Source: Bacteroidota bacterium
Lineage (GTDB): Bacteria; Bacteroidota; Bacteroidia; Chitinophagales; Chitinophagaceae
Length of the DNA stretch: 13,262 nt
NCBI GenBank assembly: GCA_947463975.1
Contig: CANHUW010000027.1
Location: 1 to 13,262, forward strand
Reading direction: 5' to 3'
Shown here: piece by piece, positions 6,238 to 13,262 of the stretch
How the letters are laid out: every line of letters begins with the position of its first letter
How positions within the stretch are numbered: the first letter of the stretch is position 1
Translations under genes and position numbers: made by a program
Notes under the pieces: generated by a model
What the model saw: the letters and a program-made list of their open reading frames with translations, nothing else
What the model was told of the DNA's origin: nothing
Database searches by the model: none

Positions 6238-6274
6238 GTTTACTTAATGTGGCTATCATTTTAAAATAGACACA

Positions 6275-7324
6275 ATGAAACTCTCACAATTTAGGTACGA
6301 TCTACCTCTAAACCTGATCGCACAATACCCAACCAAAAAAAGAGAAGACAGCAGATTAATGGTGGTAAACCGTAAAAACGGCCACATGGAAAACCGTCAT
6401 TTTTCCGATTTATTAGATTACTATGACGATAAGGATGTTTTTGTAGTTAACAATACCAAAGTATTCCCTGCAAGAATGTATGGTCGTAAAGAAAAAACTG
6501 GTGCGAAGATTGAAGTATTCTTATTGAGAGAATTAAATAAGCCTAACCGTCTTTGGGATGTTATTGTTGATCCCGCAAGAAAGATTCGCGTAGGTAATAA
6601 ATTATATTTTGGAGAAAATGAAGAATTAGTAGCAGAAGTAATTGATAACACTACTAGTAGAGGAAGAACAATCCGTTTTTTATGGGAAGGTGATGACGAA
6701 GGATTTAAAAAAATGTTAGAATTCTTAGGGGAAACTCCATTGCCAAAATACATTAAGCGTAAACCAGACGAAGAAGATAAGGATAGATACCAAACAGTAT
6801 ATGCTAAGCACGAAGGCGCTGTGGCTGCTCCTACTGCAGGTTTACACTTTAGCAGAGAATTGATCAAAAAATCAGAAATTCTAGGTATTCGTTTTGCTGA
6901 AGTAACCTTGCATACTGGTTTAAGTACTTTCAGACCGATTGAAGTAGAAGATTTAAGTAAGCATAAAATGGATGCTGAATACTTTAGAATAGATGATGAA
7001 GCTTGTCGTATTATTAATACTGCAAAAGAAAACAATCGTCGCATTTGTTCTATCGGCACCACTGCAATGCGTGCAATGGAGAGTAGTGTAACAGCACAAA
7101 GATTATTAAAACCTGCAGAAGGTTGGACCAATCACTTTATCCACCCTCCTTACCAATTTAATATTGCAGATAGTTTAGTAACCAATTTCCATTTACCAAA
7201 AACAAGTTTATTGATTATGACTTGTGCCTTTGCTGGATATGAATTAGCCATGGAAGCATATAAAAAAGCTATTAAGGATAAATACAGGTTTTTCTCTTAC
7301 GGAGACGCTTTGTTATTTATCTAA
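6275..7324 (+). CDS. queA: S-adenosylmethionine:tRNA ribosyltransferase-isomerase
   Basis: QueA moves the ribosyl group of S-adenosylmethionine onto preQ1 at the wobble position of GUN-anticodon tRNAs and isomerises it to epoxyqueuosine, the penultimate stage of queuosine formation. The 349-residue length is normal. Conserved blocks appear in order: DLPLNLIAQYP (9-19) with REDSRL (23-28), NNTKVFPAR (59-67), AAPTAGLHF (184-192), TLHTGLSTFRP, IGTTAMRAMES, and the C-terminal run from FIHPPYQF through TNFHLPKTSLLIM to FFSYGDALLFI. Nothing essential appears missing. The start at 6275 gives the canonical N-terminus MKLSQFRYDLP. The gene is transcribed away from ccmC and has an 84-base predicted leader with two hairpins. 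Its last four codons lie inside a long palindrome. mnmA, another tRNA wobble modification gene, is at the right end of the window but not linked to queA in an operon. Confidence 0.97.
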   Translation: MKLSQFRYDLPLNLIAQYPTKKREDSRLMVVNRKNGHMENRHFSDLLDYYDDKDVFVVNNTKVFPARMYGRKEKTGAKIEVFLLRELNKPNRLWDVIVDPARKIRVGNKLYFGENEELVAEVIDNTTSRGRTIRFLWEGDDEGFKKMLEFLGETPLPKYIKRKPDEEDKDRYQTVYAKHEGAVAAPTAGLHFSRELIKKSEILGIRFAEVTLHTGLSTFRPIEVEDLSKHKMDAEYFRIDDEACRIINTAKENNRRICSIGTTAMRAMESSVTAQRLLKPAEGWTNHFIHPPYQFNIADSLVTNFHLPKTSLLIMTCAFAGYELAMEAYKKAIKDKYRFFSYGDALLFI

Positions 7325-7355
7325 TTTTTTGAAAAAATAAAATTAGATAAATAAC
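7312..7355. terminator. 17-bp perfect palindrome spanning the queA stop codon
   Basis: Arms 7312-7328 (GTTATTTATCTAATTTT) and 7339-7355 are exact reverse complements around a 10-base loop. The left arm encodes the end of QueA including TAA 7322-7324. No T-run follows, so alone it is an atypical terminator; it may act with the hairpin at 7386 or protect the mRNA 3' end. Confidence 0.5.
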
Positions 7356-7385
7356 ACTCTAACTGAATTTTTCAATTTTAGACTT

Positions 7386-7420
7386 AAAAAAGATCAGATG
7401 CTATATCTGATCTTTTTTTT
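7386..7420 (+). terminator. Intrinsic terminator after queA
   Basis: Arms 7386-7399 (AAAAAAGATCAGAT) and 7405-7418 form a perfect 14-bp stem with loop GCTAT, and the T-run continues to 7420 (eight T in all). It is symmetrical with an A-run on the left, so it could work in both directions. It separates queA from the TonB-dependent receptor gene. Confidence 0.85.
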
Positions 7421-7441
7421 TATTATATTAAAGGGAATATT

Positions 7442-7459
7442 ATACTAAAATTGTAGTAT
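7442..7459. promoter_or_regulatory. Small inverted repeat upstream of the FecA-like gene
   Basis: ATACTA (7442-7447) and TAGTAT (7454-7459) flank AAATTG. Outside them GGGAATATT and AATTTTCCC extend the symmetry imperfectly. It lies about 90 bases before the receptor start and could be an operator, for example for iron control, but it does not clearly match a Fur box. Confidence 0.25.
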
Positions 7460-7514
7460 TGAATTTTCCCGATAACATAAATCGCTTTTCCCTATTTCAA
7501 CAATTTCCCATTTT

Positions 7515-7539
7515 TTGAGCAAGTAATTTTGCTGCTCAA
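7515..7539 (+). promoter_or_regulatory. -7 element inside an inverted repeat before the FecA-like gene
   Basis: TTGAGCA (7515-7521) and TGCTCAA (7533-7539) are exact reverse complements, and the spacer contains TAATTTTG (7524-7531), a fit to TAnnTTTG. The start site would be about 10 bases before ATG 7549. No TTG is present at -33. A repressor bound here would cover the promoter core. Confidence 0.4.
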
Positions 7540-7548
7540 GAAAAGTGA

Positions 7549-9741
7549 ATGAAAAAAATATTTTGTTTTATATTTTTTGTGATGGTTTGGGCGAATGATT
7601 CTATTGCACAAGTTAAACAAGAAGATACCCTTCAATGGAAAAGACTGCCTGATGTAACCATTGTGGGAAGAAATAGCAAATCAGATTATCAGCAAATGCC
7701 TGAAATTGTGGGGACCAATATTTATGCTGGTAAGAAAAATGCATTAATTGTTTTGGATAATGTGCAAGGCAATGTGGTCAATAATACGATGCGTCAAGTT
7801 TTGGCAAAAGTACCAGGAATTCATGTGTGGGAAAGCGACCCAAGTGGTATTCAAATTGGGATTGCAACAAGAGGACTTAGTCCCAATAGAAGCTGGGAAT
7901 TCAATGTAAGACAAAATGGATATGATATAGCAGCAGATCCTTTTGGTTATCCGGAGGCTTATTTTAATCCCCCATTACAATCGGTTCAAAGAATTGAAAT
8001 TGTTCGCGGACAAAGTGCCTTACAATATGGACCTCAATTTGGAGGTATGGTGAATTATATTCTTAGAAATGGATCTGAAATCAATAAGCCTTTTGAATTA
8101 GAAACACATCAAACAGTTGGATCTAATAATTTGAGAAATAGTTTTACCGCCATTGGTGGAAAAAATGAAAAATTCAATTACTATACTTTCTTTGATCAAA
8201 GAGCTGGAGACGGTTGGAGAAAAAATAGTCAATTCTATACCAAATCTGGTTTTGGAACCATTACTTATCACGTAAATACAAAGTTGGATCTCTCAGTAGA
8301 AGTACTTCAATCTCATATTAGAAGCCAACAACCAGGTGGGCTAACTGATCTACAAATCACTAAAGATCCTCAACAAAGTCTAAGACATAGAAATTGGATA
8401 GATATTACTTGGACTACTCCAGCAATTATTGCGAATTATAAAATTAATCAACATACTATTTGGAATACTAAATTGTACGCTACCATTGGTGATAGAAACA
8501 GTGTGGGTTATTTACAAGGTATCAATATTAAAGATAGTATCCATCCAACTACCTTACAATACAATGCTCGATTAGTGAATTTGGATAAATACAGAAACTA
8601 TGGATTAGAGAGTAGATTGATTACCGATTATAAAATGGGTAAAATGACCAATACTATTTCTGCTGGTATCAGATTGTATACAGGAACTACCCATCGATTA
8701 GCAGATGGAAAAGGATCAACCTCTTCGAATTACGATATTGCCATTGAAGGAATATTCCCTCGAGATATTTCTTTTGTCTCCAATAATGTAGCTGGATTTG
8801 TAGAAAATATATTTAGAGTGTCTGAAAAATTTTATATCATTCCAGGCATGCGGTACGAATGGTTAGAAGGTGCTGCATCTGGAAGAAATGGACTTAACTC
8901 TAATGCAACCCCTTTGCTATTGCAAAATATAAGTAGAAGTAGAAGTTTTGTTTTAGCAGGCATTGGAACAGAATACCATATTGGCAAAAACACAGAACTG
9001 TATGCGAATATTTCACAAGCCTATAGACCTATACAATTTGCCAACTTACAAGCACCTCCCACTACAGATATTGTAGACCCAAATTTAAAAGACGCCAAAG
9101 GATACAATGCAGATCTAGGATATAGGGGTAAAATCAAATCTTATCTGCAATTTGACTTAAGTGTATTTTTTCTAAATTATAATAATCGTATTGGAACTAT
9201 TACCCCAAATGGTAAGAATTATAGATTGATCACCAATGTTGGAGCAAGCAATAGTAAAGGGTTAGAGAGCTATATGGAGTTTAATCCAATTCGTGCTTTT
9301 ACAAAAAGCACTACAACAGATTTAATTGTTTTTGCTTCATATGCTTATACCAATGCAACTTATAGTTCGAATCATGCAGATGCCAGTACTAAAGGAAAAA
9401 AAGTAGAAAATGCACCTGCACATATTTTAAGAACTGGCATTACATTCAGTATTAAATCTTTGCAAGTAACAGCACAAATGAGTAAAGTAGATGAAACATT
9501 TAGTGATGCAAACAATACTAGAGCAGCAAGTACAAATGGTAATACAGGCTTAATTCCTGCATATAAGGTTACAGATTTAAGTGCCACCTACAAGATTTCC
9601 AAGAATTGGAATATCAAATCAGGCATCAATAATGTAATGAATACAACTTATTTCACAAGAAGAGCAGGTGGATTTCCTGGTCCAGGTGCATTACCGGCTG
9701 ATGGAAGAAACTTTTTTATAACGGTAGCAGCTAAACTATAA
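7549..9741 (+). CDS. fecA: TonB-dependent outer-membrane receptor, FecA-like
   Basis: This is a complete 730-residue TonB-dependent receptor. A Sec signal peptide occupies about residues 1-20 (MKKIFCFIFF, cleavage likely after SIA). A possible TonB box is LPDVTIVG (33-40). The plug domain follows at about 60-175, with VPGIHVWESDPSG (88-100), IATRGLSPNRSWEF (105-118) and VQRIEIVRGQSALQYGPQ (from 146). The remainder is the 22-strand barrel, with a C-terminal INNVMNTTYFTRR segment and a PGPGALPADGR motif near the end. The RG-x2-PNRS plug motif and FTRR-PGPG terminus resemble FecA, the ferric dicitrate receptor, so iron-chelate uptake is likely, but the ligand cannot be fixed from sequence. It lacks the N-terminal signalling domain of proteobacterial FecA and the carboxypeptidase-like domain of many Bacteroidota receptors. 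No periplasmic or ABC transporter partner is adjacent. Its stop codon overlaps the lysC 3' end. Confidence 0.9.
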   Translation: MKKIFCFIFFVMVWANDSIAQVKQEDTLQWKRLPDVTIVGRNSKSDYQQMPEIVGTNIYAGKKNALIVLDNVQGNVVNNTMRQVLAKVPGIHVWESDPSGIQIGIATRGLSPNRSWEFNVRQNGYDIAADPFGYPEAYFNPPLQSVQRIEIVRGQSALQYGPQFGGMVNYILRNGSEINKPFELETHQTVGSNNLRNSFTAIGGKNEKFNYYTFFDQRAGDGWRKNSQFYTKSGFGTITYHVNTKLDLSVEVLQSHIRSQQPGGLTDLQITKDPQQSLRHRNWIDITWTTPAIIANYKINQHTIWNTKLYATIGDRNSVGYLQGINIKDSIHPTTLQYNARLVNLDKYRNYGLESRLITDYKMGKMTNTISAGIRLYTGTTHRLADGKGSTSSNYDIAIEGIFPRDISFVSNNVAGFVENIFRVSEKFYIIPGMRYEWLEGAASGRNGLNSNATPLLLQNISRSRSFVLAGIGTEYHIGKNTELYANISQAYRPIQFANLQAPPTTDIVDPNLKDAKGYNADLGYRGKIKSYLQFDLSVFFLNYNNRIGTITPNGKNYRLITNVGASNSKGLESYMEFNPIRAFTKSTTTDLIVFASYAYTNATYSSNHADASTKGKKVENAPAHILRTGITFSIKSLQVTAQMSKVDETFSDANNTRAASTNGNTGLIPAYKVTDLSATYKISKNWNIKSGINNVMNTTYFTRRAGGFPGPGALPADGRNFFITVAAKL

Positions 9742-11055
9742 ATTAAACAACCCTCTATTGATTAATTGTAAGGTTTTAGTCTTGTAAGTACTTGGTAACA
9801 ATAAGCTAATATTATGTGAACTACCCCCATAACTTACCATAGTTACTGGAACTTCATCAATTGCGTCAAATAATTTCTTCAATACAGAAGCTGTTTGAGC
9901 AATTTCATTTCCCACAATAGTTACTATAGTTTGTTCTTTATCAATTTCAACAGAAGCAATATTACTTAACTCGGCAACAATCTCAGCTAAATGAAGATCA
10001 CTATCAATAGTAACAGATACTGCTACTTCTGATGTTGTAATCATATCAATAGGTGTCTTGTATTTTTCAAATACTTCAAATATTTTTCTTAAAAAACCAT
10101 AAGCCAATAACATTCTACTACTCTTGATCTTCACTGCAATAATACCATCTTTTGCTGCAACCGCTTTAACCCCTACTGTGCCTGCTTCTTTTTTAATCAC
10201 TGTACCTGCTGCAGAGGGCTCCATGGTATTTAATAATTTTACAGGAATATTTTCTTGCTGAGCTGGCCAAATACAAGTAGGGTGTAAAATCTTCGCACCA
10301 AAATAAGCTAGCTCAGCTGCTTCATCAAAACTCAATTGTTCTATCGCTATTGTTTTATCTACCACACGAGGATCGTTATTATGCATGCCATCTATATCTG
10401 TCCAAATTTCACATACTGAAGCTTTTACAGCTGCAGCAATTAATGAAGCAGTATAATCACTTCCCCCTCTTTTTAAATTATCTACTTCCCCTTTTGCATT
10501 TCTACAAATATAACCTTGTGTAATAAATAATTTTTTAGTGGGATGAGCTGCTAATATCAAATTTAATTTTTCTCTTATCACCATTAAATCTGGTTCTTCA
10601 TTGGCATCTAAGCGCATAAATTCTAAAGCAGGTATTAATGCATGTTCTATTTTCTCTTGCTCTAAATACAACGAAAACAACTTAGTACTCATCAATTCAC
10701 CTTGGGCTAAAATATCTTTGTTCAAAGCATCACTTAAAGAAATTCTTTGAGTGATTTTTAAAAATTCAAAATGCTCATCAATAATGGCATTAGCTTTTGC
10801 TCTTAATTCTTCTGATTGTAATAAATCTAAAATAAATGAACGATAATGTTTTTCTAAAGTATCGATAATCGAAATGGCACCTTGTTTATCCAATTTAGCG
10901 AGTGCATCACTTATACCCACTAAACTATTGGTAGTTCCGCTCAATGCACTTAATACAACTATTGTAGGTTCACTATTCTTAGTAATTAATTGAGAAACCT
11001 GATGCATTCTTTCTGGCTTACCAACACTGGTACCACCGAACTTCATTATCTTCAT
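9736..11055 (-). CDS. lysC: Aspartate kinase (monofunctional, LysC type)
   Basis: Aspartate kinase makes aspartyl phosphate, the first step towards lysine, diaminopimelate, threonine and methionine. The 439-residue protein has the amino-acid kinase domain at about 1-290: KFGGTSVG (5-12), LKRGGSDYTA (195-203) and WTDIDGM (218-224). Two ACT regulatory domains follow at about 305-439, with SRMLLAYGFL (313-322) and MITTSEVAVSVTID (338-351). The ACT segment resembles lysine-sensitive LysC of E. coli, so lysine feedback is probable but inferred. There is no fused homoserine dehydrogenase. The start MKIMKFGG at 11055 was chosen; ATG at codon 4 is a possible alternative. The gene lies 63 bases downstream of the Ldh-family gene and has its own -7-like element. 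Its last codon and stop overlap the FecA-like gene by 6 bases, leaving no room for a terminator. Confidence 0.95.
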   Translation of the reverse strand: MKIMKFGGTSVGKPERMHQVSQLITKNSEPTIVVLSALSGTTNSLVGISDALAKLDKQGAISIIDTLEKHYRSFILDLLQSEELRAKANAIIDEHFEFLKITQRISLSDALNKDILAQGELMSTKLFSLYLEQEKIEHALIPALEFMRLDANEEPDLMVIREKLNLILAAHPTKKLFITQGYICRNAKGEVDNLKRGGSDYTASLIAAAVKASVCEIWTDIDGMHNNDPRVVDKTIAIEQLSFDEAAELAYFGAKILHPTCIWPAQQENIPVKLLNTMEPSAAGTVIKKEAGTVGVKAVAAKDGIIAVKIKSSRMLLAYGFLRKIFEVFEKYKTPIDMITTSEVAVSVTIDSDLHLAEIVAELSNIASVEIDKEQTIVTIVGNEIAQTASVLKKLFDAIDEVPVTMVSYGGSSHNISLLLPSTYKTKTLQLINRGLFNL

Positions 11056-11076
11056 AAATAAACTTAATTAGAGAAA

Positions 11077-11084
11077 CAAAGGTA
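11077..11084 (-). promoter_or_regulatory. Candidate -7 element for lysC
   Basis: Read on the minus strand this is TACCTTTG, a fit to TAnnTTTG, about 22 bases before the lysC start. No well-spaced TTG was found upstream. It would allow lysC to be expressed apart from the gene before it. Confidence 0.35.
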
Positions 11085-11118
11085 AAAAATTAAATCGCAA
11101 ACATGCGTTAGTCTACGC

Positions 11119-12198
11119 TTATATTGAGAGCTTAAATTTTGTTGCAAGGGCTTCTAAATCCTTTACAACCTCTTCAACTAATGGAATGCCTTCTTTCATT
11201 CTTGCAGCCTCCATTGCTCTTTCTATATCACCTGCTACATATACTTTTTCTTGACCCTCCATAGGTTTGGCAGATCTAAATCTGTTTAACCAAAGATCCA
11301 TATTGATTTTAAAATCATCGGCAGGTCTAAATGCATCAATTCGCATGGCTCCAACAAAATGACCCAATCCTTCACCTGGCATATTCTCCGGCATAGGAAC
11401 ATAAGCTGGGAATGGTGGCGCCCATGGACCAAAACTAGCTCCACTCAAAACTGCGCTAAATATATCTACAATAGATCCTAATGCATATCCCTTATGACTT
11501 CCTTGTTCTTTCTCTGAACCTAACGGTAACAATGCGCCACCTTTTTTTAATATATGTGCATCATTACTTGCTACTCCATTTTCGTCCTGTGCCCAACCAG
11601 TTGGAATGCGTTGATTATTTCTTTGTGCGATTTCTAATTTTCCATTGGCTGCGGTGGTAGTTGCAAAGTCTGCTACAAAGGGTGCTTCTTTTCCAGCAGG
11701 TACAGCCACTGCAATTGGGTTGGTACCCAACATTTTCTCTGCAGCATAAGTGGGTGCAACTAATGCACTTGCATTGGTCATGGCCATACCAATCATATCT
11801 TCTGACAAAGCCATCATGGCGTGATAGCCTGCAATTCCAAAATGATTACTATTCTTAACACTCACCCACCCTGTTCCCACTTGCTTTGCTTTTTGCATAG
11901 CAATTTGCATGGCTTTGGGTGCAACAACCAAACCCAATCCTCTATCGCCATCTATCACTGCAGTGGAGGGTGTTTCGTGTACTATTTTAATTTGAGGATT
12001 CGCATTAATTCTACCAACTTCCCATAGTCTAACATAACCTACTAGTCTTGCAATACCATGACTGTCTATACCTCTTAAATCGGCAGACAACAATACACTA
12101 GTAGCTAACGTAGCATCTTCGTTAGAACATCCGATGCTAGTAAATACTTGTAATGCAAATTGATATAATTCTCTATAACTAAAAATGCGCTGATTCAT
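11119..12198 (-). CDS. Ldh-family oxidoreductase (malate/L-lactate/ureidoglycolate dehydrogenase type)
   Basis: This 359-residue protein belongs to the type-2 malate/L-lactate dehydrogenase family, NAD(P)-dependent enzymes with a fold unlike the classical Rossmann lactate dehydrogenases. Family marks are DLRGIDSHGIARL (40-52), the DGDRGLG block (83-89), KNSNHFGIAGYH (115-126) with His119 as the expected catalytic base, a MLGTNPIAVAVPA segment in the middle, and GSHKGYALG in the cofactor/substrate region. The substrate cannot be decided: malate, lactate, sulfolactate, ureidoglycolate and 2,3-diketogulonate enzymes share these motifs. The start at 12198 lies 6 bases after the ssb stop codon, which points to co-transcription from ssb. 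No allantoin, sulfolactate or sugar-acid pathway genes are nearby to narrow the choice. Confidence 0.88.
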   Translation of the reverse strand: MNQRIFSYRELYQFALQVFTSIGCSNEDATLATSVLLSADLRGIDSHGIARLVGYVRLWEVGRINANPQIKIVHETPSTAVIDGDRGLGLVVAPKAMQIAMQKAKQVGTGWVSVKNSNHFGIAGYHAMMALSEDMIGMAMTNASALVAPTYAAEKMLGTNPIAVAVPAGKEAPFVADFATTTAANGKLEIAQRNNQRIPTGWAQDENGVASNDAHILKKGGALLPLGSEKEQGSHKGYALGSIVDIFSAVLSGASFGPWAPPFPAYVPMPENMPGEGLGHFVGAMRIDAFRPADDFKINMDLWLNRFRSAKPMEGQEKVYVAGDIERAMEAARMKEGIPLVEEVVKDLEALATKFKLSI

Positions 12199-12204
12199 CC
12201 TTGA

Positions 12205-12618
12205 TTAGAATGGTAAATCGTCCATCGCTTCATCTGAAGCAGTTGGAGCAGCTGATGGTGTATAGTTAGAAGGAGCTGCGCCATCAGAAGATCCACCTGA
12301 AGGTTTTGCACCTAATAATTGTACTGAAGCAATTCTTAAAGTTAATGAAGCGCCTTGACGACCATCCGCAGTAGTATAAGATCTTACATCTGGTGTACCT
12401 TCTACATAAACCTGTGTGCCTTTCTTTAAATATGGCGCTACAGCCGTTCTATCAGTCCAATAAGAACAATCTACCCAAGTAGTTCTGTCTTTTTGATTGC
12501 CTTGTGCATCCTTATAACGTTCTGTGTGAGCAACGTTAAAATTAATCACTGTCTTACCATTAACATTGTTTACTTGTGCGTCTTTTCCTAGGTTTCCGAT
12601 TACTTGTAGCTTTATCAT
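12205..12618 (-). CDS. ssb: Single-stranded DNA-binding protein
   Basis: SSB coats single-stranded DNA during replication, repair and recombination and recruits partner proteins through its acidic tail. The 137-residue protein shows the OB-fold at about 1-104, starting IKLQVIGNLGKDAQV, with aromatic DNA-contacting residues including Trp48 and Trp54 in TTWVDCSYW. A Gly/Ser/Pro/Ala-rich linker at about 106-128 leads to the canonical C-terminal tip MDDLPF (132-137). The length is at the short end for bacterial SSB. Bacteroidota often carry more than one ssb, so I cannot say whether this is the main copy. It is divergent from mnmA and is the first gene of a probable ssb-Ldh unit. No clear TAnnTTTG element was found for it. 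Confidence 0.97.
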   Translation of the reverse strand: MIKLQVIGNLGKDAQVNNVNGKTVINFNVAHTERYKDAQGNQKDRTTWVDCSYWTDRTAVAPYLKKGTQVYVEGTPDVRSYTTADGRQGASLTLRIASVQLLGAKPSGGSSDGAAPSNYTPSAAPTASDEAMDDLPF

Positions 12619-12667
12619 ATAATTATTATTTACACTTTTCGAGTATATGAAGGTAGTAATTTTTCGT

Positions 12668-12675
12668 TACTTTTG
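12668..12675 (+). promoter_or_regulatory. Candidate -7 element for mnmA
   Basis: TACTTTTG fits TAnnTTTG and would start transcription near 12682, about 25 bases before the mnmA ATG. No TTG is present at the expected -33 position. Confidence 0.4.
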
Positions 12676-12706
12676 TGCCAAGCCAACTTTTAACTGGCCA
12701 AAGCAT

Positions 12707-13262
12707 ATGAGCAAAAAAGGAAAGGTTTTAGTAGCCATGAGTGGCGGAATAGATAGTACGGTAGCAGCTCTCTTATTACACAACGAAGGCTACGAAGTAG
12801 TGGGAATTACCATGAAAACATGGGACTACTCCACCAGCAATACCAACGGAAAAGAAACAGGCTGCTGCAATATTGACTCTTTCAATGACGCCAGGTTAGC
12901 CGCTGTAAATAATGGATTCCCTCATTTTATATTAGACATTAGGGACGAATTTGGAGATTTCGTGATTGAAAACTTCGTGGAAGAATACTTAGCAGGCCGA
13001 ACCCCTAACCCCTGCGTAATGTGCAATACCCATATTAAATGGAGGGCTTTATTAAAGAGAGCAGATGCCTTGGGTTGCGATTTTATTGCCACTGGCCATT
13101 ATGCCAAAGTTCGTCAACATACCAATGGTAGATATGTTATTTCTAAAGGATTAGATGAAACCAAAGACCAAAGTTATGTACTTTGGGGAGTGGATCAGGA
13201 TTTATTAAGTAGAACCATTTTGCCTTTAGGAGGAATGCATAAAAAGGATATCAAGCAAATGG
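12707..13262 (+). CDS. mnmA: tRNA-specific 2-thiouridylase MnmA, N-terminal part
   Basis: The gene starts at ATG 12707 and stays open to the right edge (185 codons of a family usually about 360 long). MnmA activates U34 of Lys, Glu and Gln tRNAs with ATP and inserts sulfur to give 2-thiouridine. The PP-loop signature is MSGGIDST (11-18). The first catalytic cysteine is Cys103 in TPNPCVMCN (99-107). The ATP/tRNA-binding stretch ATGHYAKV lies at 128-135, and DQSYVLWG begins at 154, all in canonical order. The second catalytic cysteine, expected near residue 200, is outside the window. The KTWDYSTS segment (37-44) with GCCN is like Bacteroidota versions. The gene is divergent from ssb across an 88-base gap. 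Confidence 0.96.
   Translation, partial: MSKKGKVLVAMSGGIDSTVAALLLHNEGYEVVGITMKTWDYSTSNTNGKETGCCNIDSFNDARLAAVNNGFPHFILDIRDEFGDFVIENFVEEYLAGRTPNPCVMCNTHIKWRALLKRADALGCDFIATGHYAKVRQHTNGRYVISKGLDETKDQSYVLWGVDQDLLSRTILPLGGMHKKDIKQM

Noticed and set aside
6191..6274. A preQ1 riboswitch in front of queA
   Set aside because: The leader lacks the C-rich loop plus A-rich tail pseudoknot layout of the preQ1-I class, and the hairpins seen are of a different type.
6370..6381. CCGTAAAAACGG in queA as a third copy of the leader hairpin
   Set aside because: It has a different loop (AAAA), a four-pair stem, and lies in coding sequence, so it is probably chance.
6421..7131. A 236-codon open frame on the minus strand opposite queA
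   Set aside because: queA on the plus strand has all family motifs. The antisense translation is rich in Ser, Leu and Lys without recognisable domains and is a by-product of queA codon use.
11105..11118. GCGT-N6-ACGC as a terminator after the Ldh-family gene
   Set aside because: The stem is only four base pairs and no T-run follows in the direction of transcription.
11661..12027. Two short plus-strand frames opposite the Ldh-family gene
   Set aside because: They have no domain content and lie fully within a well-supported minus-strand gene.

Overview
The window (about 13.3 kb, A+T-rich) reads as an ordinary housekeeping stretch of a Bacteroidota chromosome, probably from the Chitinophagaceae or a near relative. 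Supporting signs are promoter elements of the Bacteroidota type (TAnnTTTG at -7), start codons without Shine-Dalgarno sequences, a stand-alone HsdR-N-like domain protein, a short AMP nucleosidase, a CcmD-like mini-protein, and protein sequences typical of that phylum. The family-level placement is an inference. No transposase, integrase, phage gene, CRISPR array, tRNA or rRNA was seen, and no gene-free stretch exceeds 300 bases.

Layout: (1) 1-1082 holds the 3' part of the Kdo transferase gene waaA (+), overlapping tail-to-tail with a 208-residue protein of unknown function (-). (2) 1150-2382 is a tdk-ccmB pair (+), followed by two perfect A/T-rich palindromes that separate it from the converging AMP nucleosidase gene. 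(3) 2481-3749 holds the AMP nucleosidase (-) and a divergent 144-residue PD-(D/E)XK-like protein (+). (4) 3764-6053 is a minus-strand run ccmC - ccmD-like - gdhA; the 50-codon ccmD-like gene at 5201-5353 is easily missed. (5) 6054-6274 is a divergent control region with two opposing promoter elements, an inverted repeat between them, and a leader that can fold into two hairpins with the same CCGTAA loop in front of queA. (6) queA (+) ends inside a 17-bp palindrome, followed by a clear intrinsic terminator. (7) 7549-9741 is a FecA-like TonB-dependent receptor (+) whose stop overlaps that of lysC. (8) ssb - Ldh-family dehydrogenase - lysC run on the minus strand from 12618 to 9736. (9) From 12707 the 5' half of mnmA (+) runs off the window.

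The genes cover LPS core assembly (waaA), nucleotide salvage (tdk, AMP nucleosidase), cytochrome c maturation (ccmB, ccmC, ccmD-like), nitrogen and amino-acid metabolism (gdhA, lysC), tRNA wobble-base modification (queA, mnmA), iron uptake (FecA-like) and DNA maintenance (ssb). I do not see a convincing new multi-gene system. The items most worth a second look are the queA leader with its twin CCGTAA-loop hairpins, the split ccm genes with gdhA attached, the orphan nuclease-fold protein, and the unknown 208-residue protein.
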